From the NCBI GenBank assembly GCA_016716425.1, contig JADJWJ010000004.1, positions 186,001-250,000 of the forward strand: a stretch of DNA of 64,000 nt, read 5' to 3'. Both the position numbers and the translations under genes were made by a program. Position 1 is the first letter of the stretch. The number at the start of each line of letters is the position of its first letter. Below, one piece after another: positions 7,773-16,389 of the stretch. The stretch comes from Betaproteobacteria bacterium. Its GTDB lineage: Bacteria; Pseudomonadota; Gammaproteobacteria; Burkholderiales; Casimicrobiaceae. The notes beneath the pieces were generated by a model, which saw only the letters and a list, made by a program, of their open reading frames with translations, ran no database searches and was not told the DNA's origin.

Positions 7773-8429
7773 CTAGCCGCGGGCCGGCCGCACGACCACC
7801 GGAAAGATCGCGTAGAAGTCGGTGCCGGGCAGCGGCGCCTTGACGTCGAGCACCCAGCGCACGGTGCCCTTGGCGCGCTTGTCGCCGATGCCGAGTGCGG
7901 TCGTCGGTAACCGGAACTCGACGGGGATGCCCTGCGACGAGCGCACCGATTGCGGATCGACCTTGCGCACGGCTTCCCAGCGGACGTGGTCGCGCGTGCG
8001 GCTCTCGCCCTTCATCGTGTCGAACGTCGTGATCGCCTCGACGCACTGGATCGTGATCGCGTACTCGCCGGTCGGCGCCAAGTCGGTCGCGGTCGTGATC
8101 CTTCCCTTGAGCGTTTCTCCGAGCGCGACCTCCTCGCCGTCCATGGCGAACGCCGTCCCGCCGAACTTGCGCGCGACCATCGTGCCGCGGATCGCGGAAA
8201 CGAGATTCCACACGCCGATCGCGGCCAGCACGATCGGCACGAGGCCGAGCGGGTTGAAGTCGCGCGAGTTGAAGTCGTAGTTGAGCGACCCGCGGAACCA
8301 CCACCACGTGCCGGCCGCGGCCGCGAGGAACAGGCCCGCCATGACCCAGTTCGTGGTCGCGTTGGCGCCGGTCGCGTCGCCGACGGCGTTCGCCTTCGCG
8401 GCGGGTGCGGCGGAGCGGGTGCCTCTCAT
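7773..8429 (-). CDS. Membrane-anchored protein of unknown function
   Basis: The 218-residue protein is not recognised with certainty. It has two hydrophobic segments near the N-terminus (WVMAGLFLAAAAGTWWWF and PLGLVPIVLAAIGVWNLVSAI) and then a soluble region of about 130 residues rich in beta-strand patterns (GETLKGRITTATDLAPTGEYAITI). This resembles a beta-sandwich placed outside the membrane. The ATG at 8429 has a good GGGAGG site just upstream on the minus strand, and the frame further upstream looks random. It lies 70 bases downstream of arfB on the same strand. Confidence 0.65.
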   Translation of the reverse strand: MRGTRSAAPAAKANAVGDATGANATTNWVMAGLFLAAAAGTWWWFRGSLNYDFNSRDFNPLGLVPIVLAAIGVWNLVSAIRGTMVARKFGGTAFAMDGEEVALGETLKGRITTATDLAPTGEYAITIQCVEAITTFDTMKGESRTRDHVRWEAVRKVDPQSVRSSQGIPVEFRLPTTALGIGDKRAKGTVRWVLDVKAPLPGTDFYAIFPVVVRPARG

Positions 8430-8499
8430 CGGACCTCCCGGGCGGTCGCGTGGGCGCGGCGCCCACGGCCCGAATGATGCCACGCACTCGTGGCGCACG

Positions 8500-8913
8500 T
8501 CAGTCCTCGATCCTGCCCCGCGTCGCCTTGAGCGCTCCCCGCCGAACCTTCGCCTCGACCCGCCGCCGCTGCGACGCCTTGGTCGGCTTCGTCGGCCGGC
8601 GTGCCCGCGGCACGTGCGCCGCCGCGCCGACCAGCGCCTGCAGGCGCGCGAGGGCGTCGGCGCGGTTGCGCTCCTGCGTTCGGTGGCGCTGCGCCTTGAC
8701 GATCACGACGCCGGCCGCCGTGATCCGCTGGTCGCCGCAGGCGAGCAGCCGCGCCTTGACGTCCTCCGGCAGCGACGACGCCCGGACGTCGAAGCGCAGG
8801 TGGACCGCCGACGACACCTTGTTCACGTTCTGCCCGCCCGCGCCTTGCGCCCGGACGGCCGTCCACTCGATCTCGGCCTCGGGAATCGGGATCGGCGGCG
8901 CGTCGCGCTTCAT
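8500..8913 (-). CDS. arfB: Alternative ribosome-rescue factor ArfB
   Basis: The 137-residue protein is a class I release-factor-like peptidyl-tRNA hydrolase. It shows the catalytic GGQ in QGAGGQNVNKVSSAV near residue 26 and a long basic C-terminal tail (RRPTKPTKASQRRRVEAK) that enters the mRNA channel of stalled ribosomes. Length and layout match ArfB/YaeJ, and it lacks the codon-recognition domain of RF1/RF2. Its ATG overlaps the stop of the preceding gene as ATGA, so translation is likely coupled. Confidence 0.93.
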   Translation of the reverse strand: MKRDAPPIPIPEAEIEWTAVRAQGAGGQNVNKVSSAVHLRFDVRASSLPEDVKARLLACGDQRITAAGVVIVKAQRHRTQERNRADALARLQALVGAAAHVPRARRPTKPTKASQRRRVEAKVRRGALKATRGRIED

Positions 8914-9464
8914 CGCTGCTCCAGCGCGCGCAGCGCTTCCGCCGCGGCGGGTGCCAGCGGATCGTCCTTGCGCACGGCGAGGCGCGCCAGCGTCGCGCGG
9001 TCGCGCGCTCCGCCGACGATGCCGAGCCCCGCGATCGCGTTCGCGCGGTAGCCGGTGGCGTAGCGGCGCGCCTGGTCGTCGACGTACGCCTGCCGCGAGG
9101 TGCGCGCGAAGCGCGCGAGGTTGTCGGCGGTGACGCCGTCGATCCGGTATTGCTGCAGCGGGAATCGCGCGAGCTCCGCGTGGCGAACCCGGGCGGCGGC
9201 CCGCACCTCGCGCACGGCTTGCGGCGGCGGGCCGTCCGTCAGCGCCCGGCGGAAGGCGGGCGCGAGCTCGGTGCGATGGCGCAGCAGCGCCTCGCGCAAC
9301 GCGCGCTCCTCGTCGCCGACGCAGGTGGTCGTCAGCCAGCGGCCGAACGCCGCGTAAGCCTCCGGCGCCAGGCCGTAGCGCGGCTGCGCGGCGGCAGGCA
9401 CCGCGGCGAGCACGGCAAACGCGAAGAGCGCGGCGTGCAGGCGGCGGGCGATCAGCGTGGGCAT
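8910..9464 (-). CDS. Exported hypothetical protein
   Basis: The 184-residue protein has a signal peptide (RRLHAALFAFAVLAAVPAAAQ). The mature part is alpha-helical and Arg/Ala-rich, with one Cys (LTTTCVGDEERALREAL). The helix pattern toward the end (GYRANAIAGLGIVGGARDRATLARLAVRKDDPLAPAAAEALRAL) looks HEAT-repeat-like. No function is assigned. It overlaps arfB by 4 bases and follows the protease gene by 2 bases, so the protease, this gene and arfB may be one transcript. Confidence 0.65.
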   Translation of the reverse strand: MPTLIARRLHAALFAFAVLAAVPAAAQPRYGLAPEAYAAFGRWLTTTCVGDEERALREALLRHRTELAPAFRRALTDGPPPQAVREVRAAARVRHAELARFPLQQYRIDGVTADNLARFARTSRQAYVDDQARRYATGYRANAIAGLGIVGGARDRATLARLAVRKDDPLAPAAAEALRALEQR

Positions 9465-9466
9465 CG

Positions 9467-11368
9467 TCAGTCGGGCGCGTACGCGCCGTCGGCCCACAGG
9501 CGCCTGGCGACAGGCGGGCAGCCGAGCGCCGGCGTGTCGCGGTCGCAATCGCGCAGCGGCAGACCCGAGCGCAGTCCGTACACGGAGTTCAACGCCGAGT
9601 TCGACCGCAGGTGCGCGCGGAACGTCTGGCCCTCGGTCAGGTAGCGGCGGACGTTGCTCGCGGAATGCATGATGTTGGTCGCGTCGAAGTCGGCGGCCAG
9701 GTCGTCGACGTGCTCGAGCGCCAGGTCGTGCATGAGCTCGTGCGCGAGCAGCTCGGCGCCGGCGCCCGCGGCGATGGCCGCGAAGCCTCCGCCCACCGTG
9801 CACACGTTGCCGCGCGACGTCGAGCCGTCGACGAGGCCGACCACGTACACGTTGATGCGGCCGGCGCGCGCGCCGATGGCGCCCTGCAGCGCTGCGACGT
9901 TCGCGTTCGCGTTGCCGCAGGTGAAGGCGGCCCACGCGGAGGCGTTCGGGTTCGCCGTGGCGTCGACGATCTCCAGTGCCGACATCCGCACGCCGAGCCG
10001 CTCGTTGCCGAAGTAGAGCTGCGCGGTCTGCCAGAACGTGAGCGCTGCCTGCTGCGTGGTCGCCCACGGACCGGCGACGACCCAGATCGTCACCGGTATT
10101 TCCGGCAACGGCGCGAACGGAACGATCACCAGCTGGTCGGCGAGCCGCGTCGCCCACGTCACCGGCCGCACGGTCGGCGGGCGGTCGACGCCGAACGCGA
10201 CGGCCTCGCCGCTGCCGCTGCGGGTACCGACGTCCACGCTGTCGCCGGGCATCGTGAAGCCGAGATGGCTCGTCGCAGCCGTGCTCGCCGCGTCGCTGAC
10301 CAGCACGCCGAACGGCGACGCAGCGCCCGCGCTCACGCGCACCGTGGCGGTGCCGGGCGGCGCGCACATCGCGACCGCATCCGGCCCGTAGCCTTCGGCC
10401 ACATGACCCTGCGCGATCATCTGCGCCTTGGCCGCGGCGTCGGCCGTGTAGCGGTGATTGGAGTCCATGCGCTGGTTCCACAAGCGGTACACGGGCGTCG
10501 TCCCCGCCGGGCACGCGCCGGTCGCCGCGTCCGGCAGCGCGACGAAGAACGCCTGCGCGGTCTCCAGCACGTAGCCGCTGTACCACGGGTCGGTCAGCAT
10601 CTTCTGCGCGATCGCCGCGCACTCGGCCGGCGAAGCCGAGAAGAAGTGGGAGTCGCCGCGCGCGGGGGGCAAGTACCAGCGGCAGACCGGGCTCACGCTG
10701 CCCCCGCCGCTCGCTGCGCTCGGGTGCACCTTGAACGACAGGCCGGTGCGCGTCCAGCCGGGTGTGCGTCCACCGTCGAGCGCGTCGAGGTCGGGCTGCA
10801 GGTTGCTCACGAAGTAGTGGTCGAGCGCCGGGTGGCGGTACTCGACCGCCGTCACGGGTCGCGCGGGCATCGGCGCCGTGGCCCCGGCGTAGTTGGCGGC
10901 GACGTTGGGCGTCGGGAACCCGAGACGCGTGATCGCGTTGACGCCGTCCGTCGGCAGTGCGGCGTAGGTCACCTGGTCGGCACCGGCGAAGTCGAGCGTG
11001 GCCCCGTCCGTCGGCACGAAGCCGTCCGGCAGCACGTAGTCGGGGGCGACGAGGCCGAGCGCCGCCATGCCCTGGCTGCCCAGGAGCACGCGCCTGCCGG
11101 CGGTGGCGCTGTCGGGAAGGTCGCGCGGAAACGTGTAGCTCTTCGCTACGCCGGGGCGCGTGGCCTTGAACGTGCGGCCGGTCCAGTCGTTGCCACCCGC
11201 GAGGCCCTGCATCTCGCGCAGCACGACGAACTGCACGGTGCCGTCGGCATTCGAGTACACGTGCTCGATCGCGAAGCTGTCGAACGCCGCGTGCGCGGCA
11301 CCGGACGCCAGCGCGGCGGCAACCACGATGATCGCCGACGGGCACCGGCCCGCCCGTCCACCGGTCAT
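9467..11368 (-). CDS. Secreted metzincin-like zinc protease with DUF5648 repeats
   Basis: The 633-residue exported protein has a signal peptide (SAIIVVAAALASGAAHA). The middle contains two DUF5648-like units (EYRHPALDHYFVSN.. and YRLWNQRMDSNHRYTAD), a module common in secreted betaproteobacterial proteins. The C-terminal domain has the zinc motif HELMHDLALEH at residues 543-553 (HExxHxxxxxH) and a likely Met-turn (NIMHSAS) about 20 residues on, the metzincin arrangement. Family members usually have Gly at the eighth zinc-motif position; here it is Ala. The ATG overlaps the preceding gene's stop (ATGA). Substrate unknown. Confidence 0.75.
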   Translation of the reverse strand: MTGGRAGRCPSAIIVVAAALASGAAHAAFDSFAIEHVYSNADGTVQFVVLREMQGLAGGNDWTGRTFKATRPGVAKSYTFPRDLPDSATAGRRVLLGSQGMAALGLVAPDYVLPDGFVPTDGATLDFAGADQVTYAALPTDGVNAITRLGFPTPNVAANYAGATAPMPARPVTAVEYRHPALDHYFVSNLQPDLDALDGGRTPGWTRTGLSFKVHPSAASGGGSVSPVCRWYLPPARGDSHFFSASPAECAAIAQKMLTDPWYSGYVLETAQAFFVALPDAATGACPAGTTPVYRLWNQRMDSNHRYTADAAAKAQMIAQGHVAEGYGPDAVAMCAPPGTATVRVSAGAASPFGVLVSDAASTAATSHLGFTMPGDSVDVGTRSGSGEAVAFGVDRPPTVRPVTWATRLADQLVIVPFAPLPEIPVTIWVVAGPWATTQQAALTFWQTAQLYFGNERLGVRMSALEIVDATANPNASAWAAFTCGNANANVAALQGAIGARAGRINVYVVGLVDGSTSRGNVCTVGGGFAAIAAGAGAELLAHELMHDLALEHVDDLAADFDATNIMHSASNVRRYLTEGQTFRAHLRSNSALNSVYGLRSGLPLRDCDRDTPALGCPPVARRLWADGAYAPD

Positions 11369-12180
11369 TTCATCAGTTGCAGCAGCGCGTTGGCCATGCC
11401 GGCCGGGTCGACGCTCACGCTCGCCGACGTCGAGCGCGAGCGGGTCGTCACGCTGCCGTCGGGATTGCGGGTCGTGCTGCTCGAGCTCGACAGCGTCGTG
11501 GACTTCTGGATCGGCTTCATGCCGCCCATCATGCCGATGCCGGCGGCGAGCGCGTTGCGCACCGCCGGATCCGTGCCGCCGGCCGCCGGCAGCGGACCGG
11601 ATACCGGAGGCTGCGCGATGGGCGTCCCCGGCCCCGTCGGCAGCGGGCCGGCCGCGAGCCGCTTCTCGTACTCGCGCTGCTCGTAGGCGAACACGGTCGT
11701 CGTCTCCGGCCGTTCGTCGACCAGCACGACCAGCGGACGTCCCGTGTCGTCGTCCGGGCCGTAGAAGCGCGTGACCCCGTCGGGGCCTGCGACCACCTTG
11801 AACCCGAAACGGCGCAGACTCGCCAGGGCCTCCGGCCCGGTCTCGCCGGCGAACACGTACGCTTGCGCGATCAGGGCGTTGCGTCCGTCGAAGATGCCGC
11901 CGGCGGCGATCATGCCCGGAGTACCGGTCATCTTCCACGTCGTGAGCGTCAGGTCCGGCGCGATTCGCGCCATCTCGTCCGGCGGCCCCGCGACGTAGCG
12001 GACCTGGTCCAGCGACATCATGACGCTCACCTTGTCGAGTGTCGGCAGGTCGAGCGCGGCGGCAGCGGTCGCCCCGCAGGCGAACGAGAGCGCGGTCAGC
12101 GCACGGAGGAGGCCGCCCGCGGGGCGCCGGGCGTGCGGTGCGGAGCGCGACGGCGTCGATCGGCAAGGCAGTTGCGACAT
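11365..12180 (-). CDS. Exported hypothetical protein coupled to the protease
   Basis: The 271-residue protein has a signal peptide (LLRALTALSFACGATAAAA), then a compact domain opening with MMSLDQVRYVAGPPDEM, reminiscent of SmpA/BamE-type outer-membrane protein assembly modules. The tail is low-complexity, rich in Ser/Thr and Pro. The ATG at 12180 is chosen because it puts the signal peptide near the N-terminus and has GGAAG upstream. The 4-base overlap with the protease gene suggests co-translation and joint export. The BamE-like reading is tentative. Confidence 0.65.
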   Translation of the reverse strand: MSQLPCRSTPSRSAPHARRPAGGLLRALTALSFACGATAAAALDLPTLDKVSVMMSLDQVRYVAGPPDEMARIAPDLTLTTWKMTGTPGMIAAGGIFDGRNALIAQAYVFAGETGPEALASLRRFGFKVVAGPDGVTRFYGPDDDTGRPLVVLVDERPETTTVFAYEQREYEKRLAAGPLPTGPGTPIAQPPVSGPLPAAGGTDPAVRNALAAGIGMMGGMKPIQKSTTLSSSSSTTRNPDGSVTTRSRSTSASVSVDPAGMANALLQLMK

Positions 12181-12319
12181 GGGGTGGCTTCCGTCGTGGG
12201 CGCCGGCAACGGCGCGGTTCACGGACATTCTTCCATCCGCCGCTGCCAAGACGCAAGCCGCGCCGCGCGCTCGTGCGGCGCGGCCGCGCGCGGGCGTGCT
12301 AGCGTGGCGCCTGCCCGCC

Positions 12320-13906
12320 ATGGTACCGACACTGCGCATCCTACGTGCGATCCCGCCCGCCGCGCGGCCGTGGCTCGGCCTCGCGCTGTCGCTCGCGCTG
12401 GCCGGCACGGCGTCGATCCTGCTGCGGCAGGACTCGAACTGGGACCTCATGAACTACCACCTGTACAACGCGTGGGCGTTCGTGCACGACCGCCACGGCC
12501 TCGACTGGGCGCCCGCGCAGCTGCAGTCGTTCCACAGCCCGTTCCTCGACCTGCCCTTCTACGCGCTCGTCGCGGCCGACGTGCCGGCGCGGGCGATTGC
12601 GTTCGTGCTCGCGGTGCCCACCGGCATCGCGTGGTACTGCTTCGCGCGGATCGCCGCGGTCCTGTTCGCGGACCTCCCGGACGCCACGCGCACGCCGGCG
12701 ATCGTCGCGGCGGTCGCGATCGGCGTCACGGCGCCGATGGCGGTGAGCCTCGTCGGCACGACGATGAACGACTGGTACGTGGCGATGTTCGTCCTCGCGG
12801 CGCTGTGGCTTCTCGTACGCGGCAGCGATCCGCTCGCCGCGCGCGCGCCCACGCTCGCGCTGGCCGGAGCGCTGGTGGGCACGGGTGCCGGGCTCAAACT
12901 CACCGGTGCGGTCTACGGCGTGGGGCTCCTCGCCGCGCTCGCGCTCGCCGCCGGTCCGTGGCGGGCGCGCGTGCGCGCGGTCGGCTTCTCCGGCGGCGCG
13001 ATGGCGGCCGCGTTCGCCGCGACGGCGGGTCCGTGGATGTGGCTGCTGTGGCAGCGTTACGCGAATCCGCTGTTCCCCTACTTCAACGACGTGTTCCGCT
13101 CGCCGTGGGCCGACCCCGTCTCGTTCTCGGCGACGCGCTTCGGGCCCACGTCCGCCGCCGAGTGGCTGGCGTTCCCGTTCGTGCTGCTGGTGAAGCTCGA
13201 GCACTACGTGTCGGAGCCGGCGTTCCGCGACGCGCGGCCGGCGCTGCTGTACGCGCTGGCGCTGGCAGCGCTTGCCATCGCGCTCTTGCGGCGCGAGCGA
13301 ACGCGGGCACCGGCCGGGAATCCGGCCGCGTGGCGGTTCGTCGCGGCGTTCTTCGTCGCGTCGCTGGTCGCGTGGGCAGCGCTGTACCGCATCTGGCGTT
13401 ATCTGGTGCCGCTGGAACTCCTCGCGGGCGTGCTGATCGTCGGCCTGATCGTGCGCCTGACGCCGCCGAAGCGCGTCGCGGCGGCCCTGGCCGTGGCGTT
13501 CGTCGCGGTCACGATCACGGCGAAGTTCCCGACGTGGTGGCGACAGCGGTTCGACGGGCCGTTCCTCGCCGTCGCGCTGCCGCCGGTGCAGCCCGGCGCT
13601 CTCGTGCTGCTGGTTGCAGCCGAGCCCATGTCGTACGTGCTGCCGTCGTTTCCGCCGGACGCGCGCTTCGCCGGGCTGGTGAGCAACTTCAACGACCCGG
13701 ACCGGAAGAACCGGCTGCAGCAGACGATCGCGGCGACGATCCGCGACCACCGCGGCCCGCTGTACTCGCTCGCGATCCCACCCGGGCAGGACGTGGGCGC
13801 CGGCGCGCTCTCGCAGATGGGCCTCGCCCGCCGGTCGTGCGCCGAAATCCAGACCAACCTGCGCGCGAGCCCGCTCGAGCTGTGCGAGCTCGCCCGTCCG
13901 CAATGA
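12320..13906 (+). CDS. Polytopic membrane protein, GT-C glycosyltransferase-like
   Basis: The 528-residue protein has about ten to twelve hydrophobic helices and a first periplasmic loop with acidic and aromatic residues (RQDSNWDLMNYHLYNAW and the following AQLQSFHSPFLDLPFY). This is the pattern of GT-C enzymes that use lipid-linked sugars, though the exact family is not certain. The soluble C-terminal segment (SNFNDPDRKNRLQ..) is about 100 residues. The ATG at 12320 starts just before the first hydrophobic stretch. Transcribed divergently from the protease operon. Confidence 0.65.
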   Translation: MVPTLRILRAIPPAARPWLGLALSLALAGTASILLRQDSNWDLMNYHLYNAWAFVHDRHGLDWAPAQLQSFHSPFLDLPFYALVAADVPARAIAFVLAVPTGIAWYCFARIAAVLFADLPDATRTPAIVAAVAIGVTAPMAVSLVGTTMNDWYVAMFVLAALWLLVRGSDPLAARAPTLALAGALVGTGAGLKLTGAVYGVGLLAALALAAGPWRARVRAVGFSGGAMAAAFAATAGPWMWLLWQRYANPLFPYFNDVFRSPWADPVSFSATRFGPTSAAEWLAFPFVLLVKLEHYVSEPAFRDARPALLYALALAALAIALLRRERTRAPAGNPAAWRFVAAFFVASLVAWAALYRIWRYLVPLELLAGVLIVGLIVRLTPPKRVAAALAVAFVAVTITAKFPTWWRQRFDGPFLAVALPPVQPGALVLLVAAEPMSYVLPSFPPDARFAGLVSNFNDPDRKNRLQQTIAATIRDHRGPLYSLAIPPGQDVGAGALSQMGLARRSCAEIQTNLRASPLELCELARPQ

Positions 13907-14030
13907 AACAGCCGCCACGCGCACCGCCCCGCAAGGGGCAGGTCGGTCCCCCGGGGCGGACCAACGGAACTGACACGCGGCGGAATTGGGTACCATGGCG
14001 CTCCATCGGGACCGTCAGGGGCCGCGCGTC

Positions 14031-15164
14031 ATGACCCAGCAGGCGAAGATCCTCGTCGTCGACGACACGCCGGCGAACGTGAAGCTGCTGGCCGACCTGC
14101 TGGCGGTCAAGGGGTATGCGGTCGCCACGGCCAGCAGCGGCGAGGAGGGCCTCGCCAAGGTCGCCTCCGAGCGCCCCGACCTCGTGCTGCTCGACGTGAT
14201 GATGCCGGGCATGTCGGGCTACGACGTGTGCCGGGAGCTCCGCGCCAATCCCGAGACGGCGCTGCTGCCCGTCGTGCTGGTCACGTCGCTCGACCCGCAG
14301 CAGGAGCGGATCAACGGCATCGCCGCCGGTGCCGACGACTTCCTCGGCAAGCCGATCAACCAGCCGGAGCTCTTCGCGCGCGTGCAGTCGCTGCTGCGCA
14401 TCAGGCGGCTGCACGAGGAGACGCAGCGGCAGGCGGCGCAACTGGCCGAGTGGAGCGCGACGCTCGAGCGGCGCGTGGCCGAGCAGGTCGCCGAGAACGA
14501 GCGGCTCGCACGCCTGAAGCGCTTCTTCTCGCCCAAGCTCGCCGAGCTGATCGTCGACGGCGGCGGCGAGGACCCGCTGAAGAGCCGCCGGCGCGAGATC
14601 GTCGTCGTCTACACGGACCTGCGCGGCTTCACCGCGTTCGCCGAGACGACGGAGCCCGAAGAGCTGATGCGCACGCTGGGCGCCTACCACGCGGCGATGG
14701 GCCGCCTGGTGCTCGAGCACGAGGCGACCCTCGAGCGCTTCACCGGTGACGGCATGATGGTGTTCCTGGGCGACCCGGTGCCGGTCGAGAACGCGGCGGA
14801 GCGCGGCGTGCGGCTGGCGGCGGCGATGCGCGAGTCCGCGCTCGACCTGTCCGCGAAGTGGAAGAAGCGCGGCGTCGACCTGGGTCTCGGCATCGGCGTC
14901 GCGCAAGGCTTCGCCACCGTGGGCGCGATCGGCTTCGAGGGGCGGATCGACTACGGCGCCATCGGCACCGTGACCAACCTCGCGGCGCGGCTGTGCCAGC
15001 AGGCGAAGGCCGGCGAGATCATCCTGTCGCAGCGAGTCTACGCGGAAGTGAGCGAGGTGATGGAGGCGGAGGACCTGGGCGAACTGCAGCTGCACGGGTT
15101 CGCGCGGCCCACGCGCGCCTACCGCTGGGTGCGCGCGTTCGACGGCGGGTCCGCGGCGGACTAG
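14031..15164 (+). CDS. Receiver-class III nucleotide cyclase fusion
   Basis: The 377-residue cytoplasmic protein has an N-terminal receiver (VVDD at 9-12, phospho-acceptor D55 in LLDVMMPG, and the Lys of GKPIN). A coiled-coil linker of about 60 residues follows, then a class III adenylate/guanylate cyclase domain. The metal aspartates are visible in YTDLRGFT and FTGDGMMVF, and the Asn/Arg transition-state pair in TNLAARL. The position before FTGDG that is often Lys (purine recognition) is Arg here. The ATG at 14031 is used; an ATG at 13995 is possible. It opens the signalling island. Confidence 0.85.
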   Translation: MTQQAKILVVDDTPANVKLLADLLAVKGYAVATASSGEEGLAKVASERPDLVLLDVMMPGMSGYDVCRELRANPETALLPVVLVTSLDPQQERINGIAAGADDFLGKPINQPELFARVQSLLRIRRLHEETQRQAAQLAEWSATLERRVAEQVAENERLARLKRFFSPKLAELIVDGGGEDPLKSRRREIVVVYTDLRGFTAFAETTEPEELMRTLGAYHAAMGRLVLEHEATLERFTGDGMMVFLGDPVPVENAAERGVRLAAAMRESALDLSAKWKKRGVDLGLGIGVAQGFATVGAIGFEGRIDYGAIGTVTNLAARLCQQAKAGEIILSQRVYAEVSEVMEAEDLGELQLHGFARPTRAYRWVRAFDGGSAAD

Positions 15165-15186
15165 GCACGACCGGCGCGACACCTGC

Positions 15187-16290
15187 ATGCGCCCCGCCGA
15201 CCTGCGCGTCCACATCCGGCAACTCTGTTGCCTGGGCGTGACGGGCGAGCAGCTGATGCCCACGCTGCTCAAGGCGGTGCGCCAGCTGGTCGGTGCGGAC
15301 TCCGCCGCCTTCTTCTGGGTCGACGCGCACGGCGACATGACGTCGCTGTACGCCGAGCGCCTGCTGCCGGCGCCGGTGATGCAGCTCTACTTCGAGCGGT
15401 TCTACGACGCGGGGGAAAGCTCGTTCAAGCGGGCGTTCGCCGAGCGGGCGCGGCAGACCGATCCGGTGGTCGCGGTGTCGGCGACGGGCGCCGCGGAGCG
15501 CAGCGCGTACTACAACGAGGTGATGCGCCACCTCGACGCCCATCACGTACTCTACGGCGTCGTGCGCGAGCAGGGCCGGGCGCTCGGCCAGCTGTCGCTC
15601 TACCGGCCGAAGTCCGCGCGCACGTTTGCGAGCGCGGAGCGCGGCGAGCTGTCGGCGATCATGCGCTACGTCGCGCACGGCGTGTCGCAACGCGGCGCGG
15701 TCGGGTCGCCCGCCACGCCGCTGCTCGACACCGGCGACGATGCGATCCTGCTGATGGGCGACGACGGCCGCGTGCGCCAGATGCCGGCCGCGGCGCAGAA
15801 GCTGCTCGCGCTCGCCACGCACGGGAGGATCGGGCCCGAGGAAGGGCTCGCCGGTCTCGGTGCCGCCGCGCAGCCGATGCTGCAACGGCTGGCCACCGCG
15901 CTGCAACAAGCCCGGTCGGGCGCGGACGTCGGCCCGCCTGCGCTCGTCGTCGACAACGCGTGGGGCCGCTTCGTGCTGCGCGCGTACGCGCTGGCGGACG
16001 AGGCTGCGGCCGGCGACGCGCTGGTCGCCGTGCGCATCCAGCGCCAGGAGCCCGCGCTGCTCAGGTTCGTCGACGCGCTCGCCGGACTCGGGCTGTCGCC
16101 GCAGCAGCGCGAGATCGCCGCGGGCCTCGCGCGCGGGGCCTCCAACCAGGAGCTGGCCGAAGCGCTCGGTGTTTCTGCCAACACCATCGCGTATCACGTC
16201 AAGCAGCTCTTCGCCCGCCTCGACACGCACGACCGGCAGCAGATGGTGGGACGCGTCCTGGGGCCGGCAAGCCGAGCGCCGTCCGCGTGA
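15187..16290 (+). CDS. GAF-like sensor with LuxR-type HTH
   Basis: The 367-residue protein has an N-terminal sensory region of about 160 residues that looks GAF-like, a middle region that may be a degenerate PAS domain, and a C-terminal LuxR-type helix-turn-helix (LSPQQREIAAGLARGASNQELAEALGVSANTIAYHVKQLF). It should bind DNA in response to a ligand or protein partner. It lies 22 bases after the receiver-cyclase gene and about 100 bases before the solute-binding protein array, so it may regulate that array. Confidence 0.8.
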   Translation: MRPADLRVHIRQLCCLGVTGEQLMPTLLKAVRQLVGADSAAFFWVDAHGDMTSLYAERLLPAPVMQLYFERFYDAGESSFKRAFAERARQTDPVVAVSATGAAERSAYYNEVMRHLDAHHVLYGVVREQGRALGQLSLYRPKSARTFASAERGELSAIMRYVAHGVSQRGAVGSPATPLLDTGDDAILLMGDDGRVRQMPAAAQKLLALATHGRIGPEEGLAGLGAAAQPMLQRLATALQQARSGADVGPPALVVDNAWGRFVLRAYALADEAAAGDALVAVRIQRQEPALLRFVDALAGLGLSPQQREIAAGLARGASNQELAEALGVSANTIAYHVKQLFARLDTHDRQQMVGRVLGPASRAPSA

Positions 16291-16389
16291 GCGCCGCGGC
16301 CCGCTCCCACCTGCCCGGGTAGGGCCCGGGGGCGCCTTCGCGCGTACACTCGTGCCGCGCGCAGTCCGCGCGGATGAGGCAGAGGCGTC

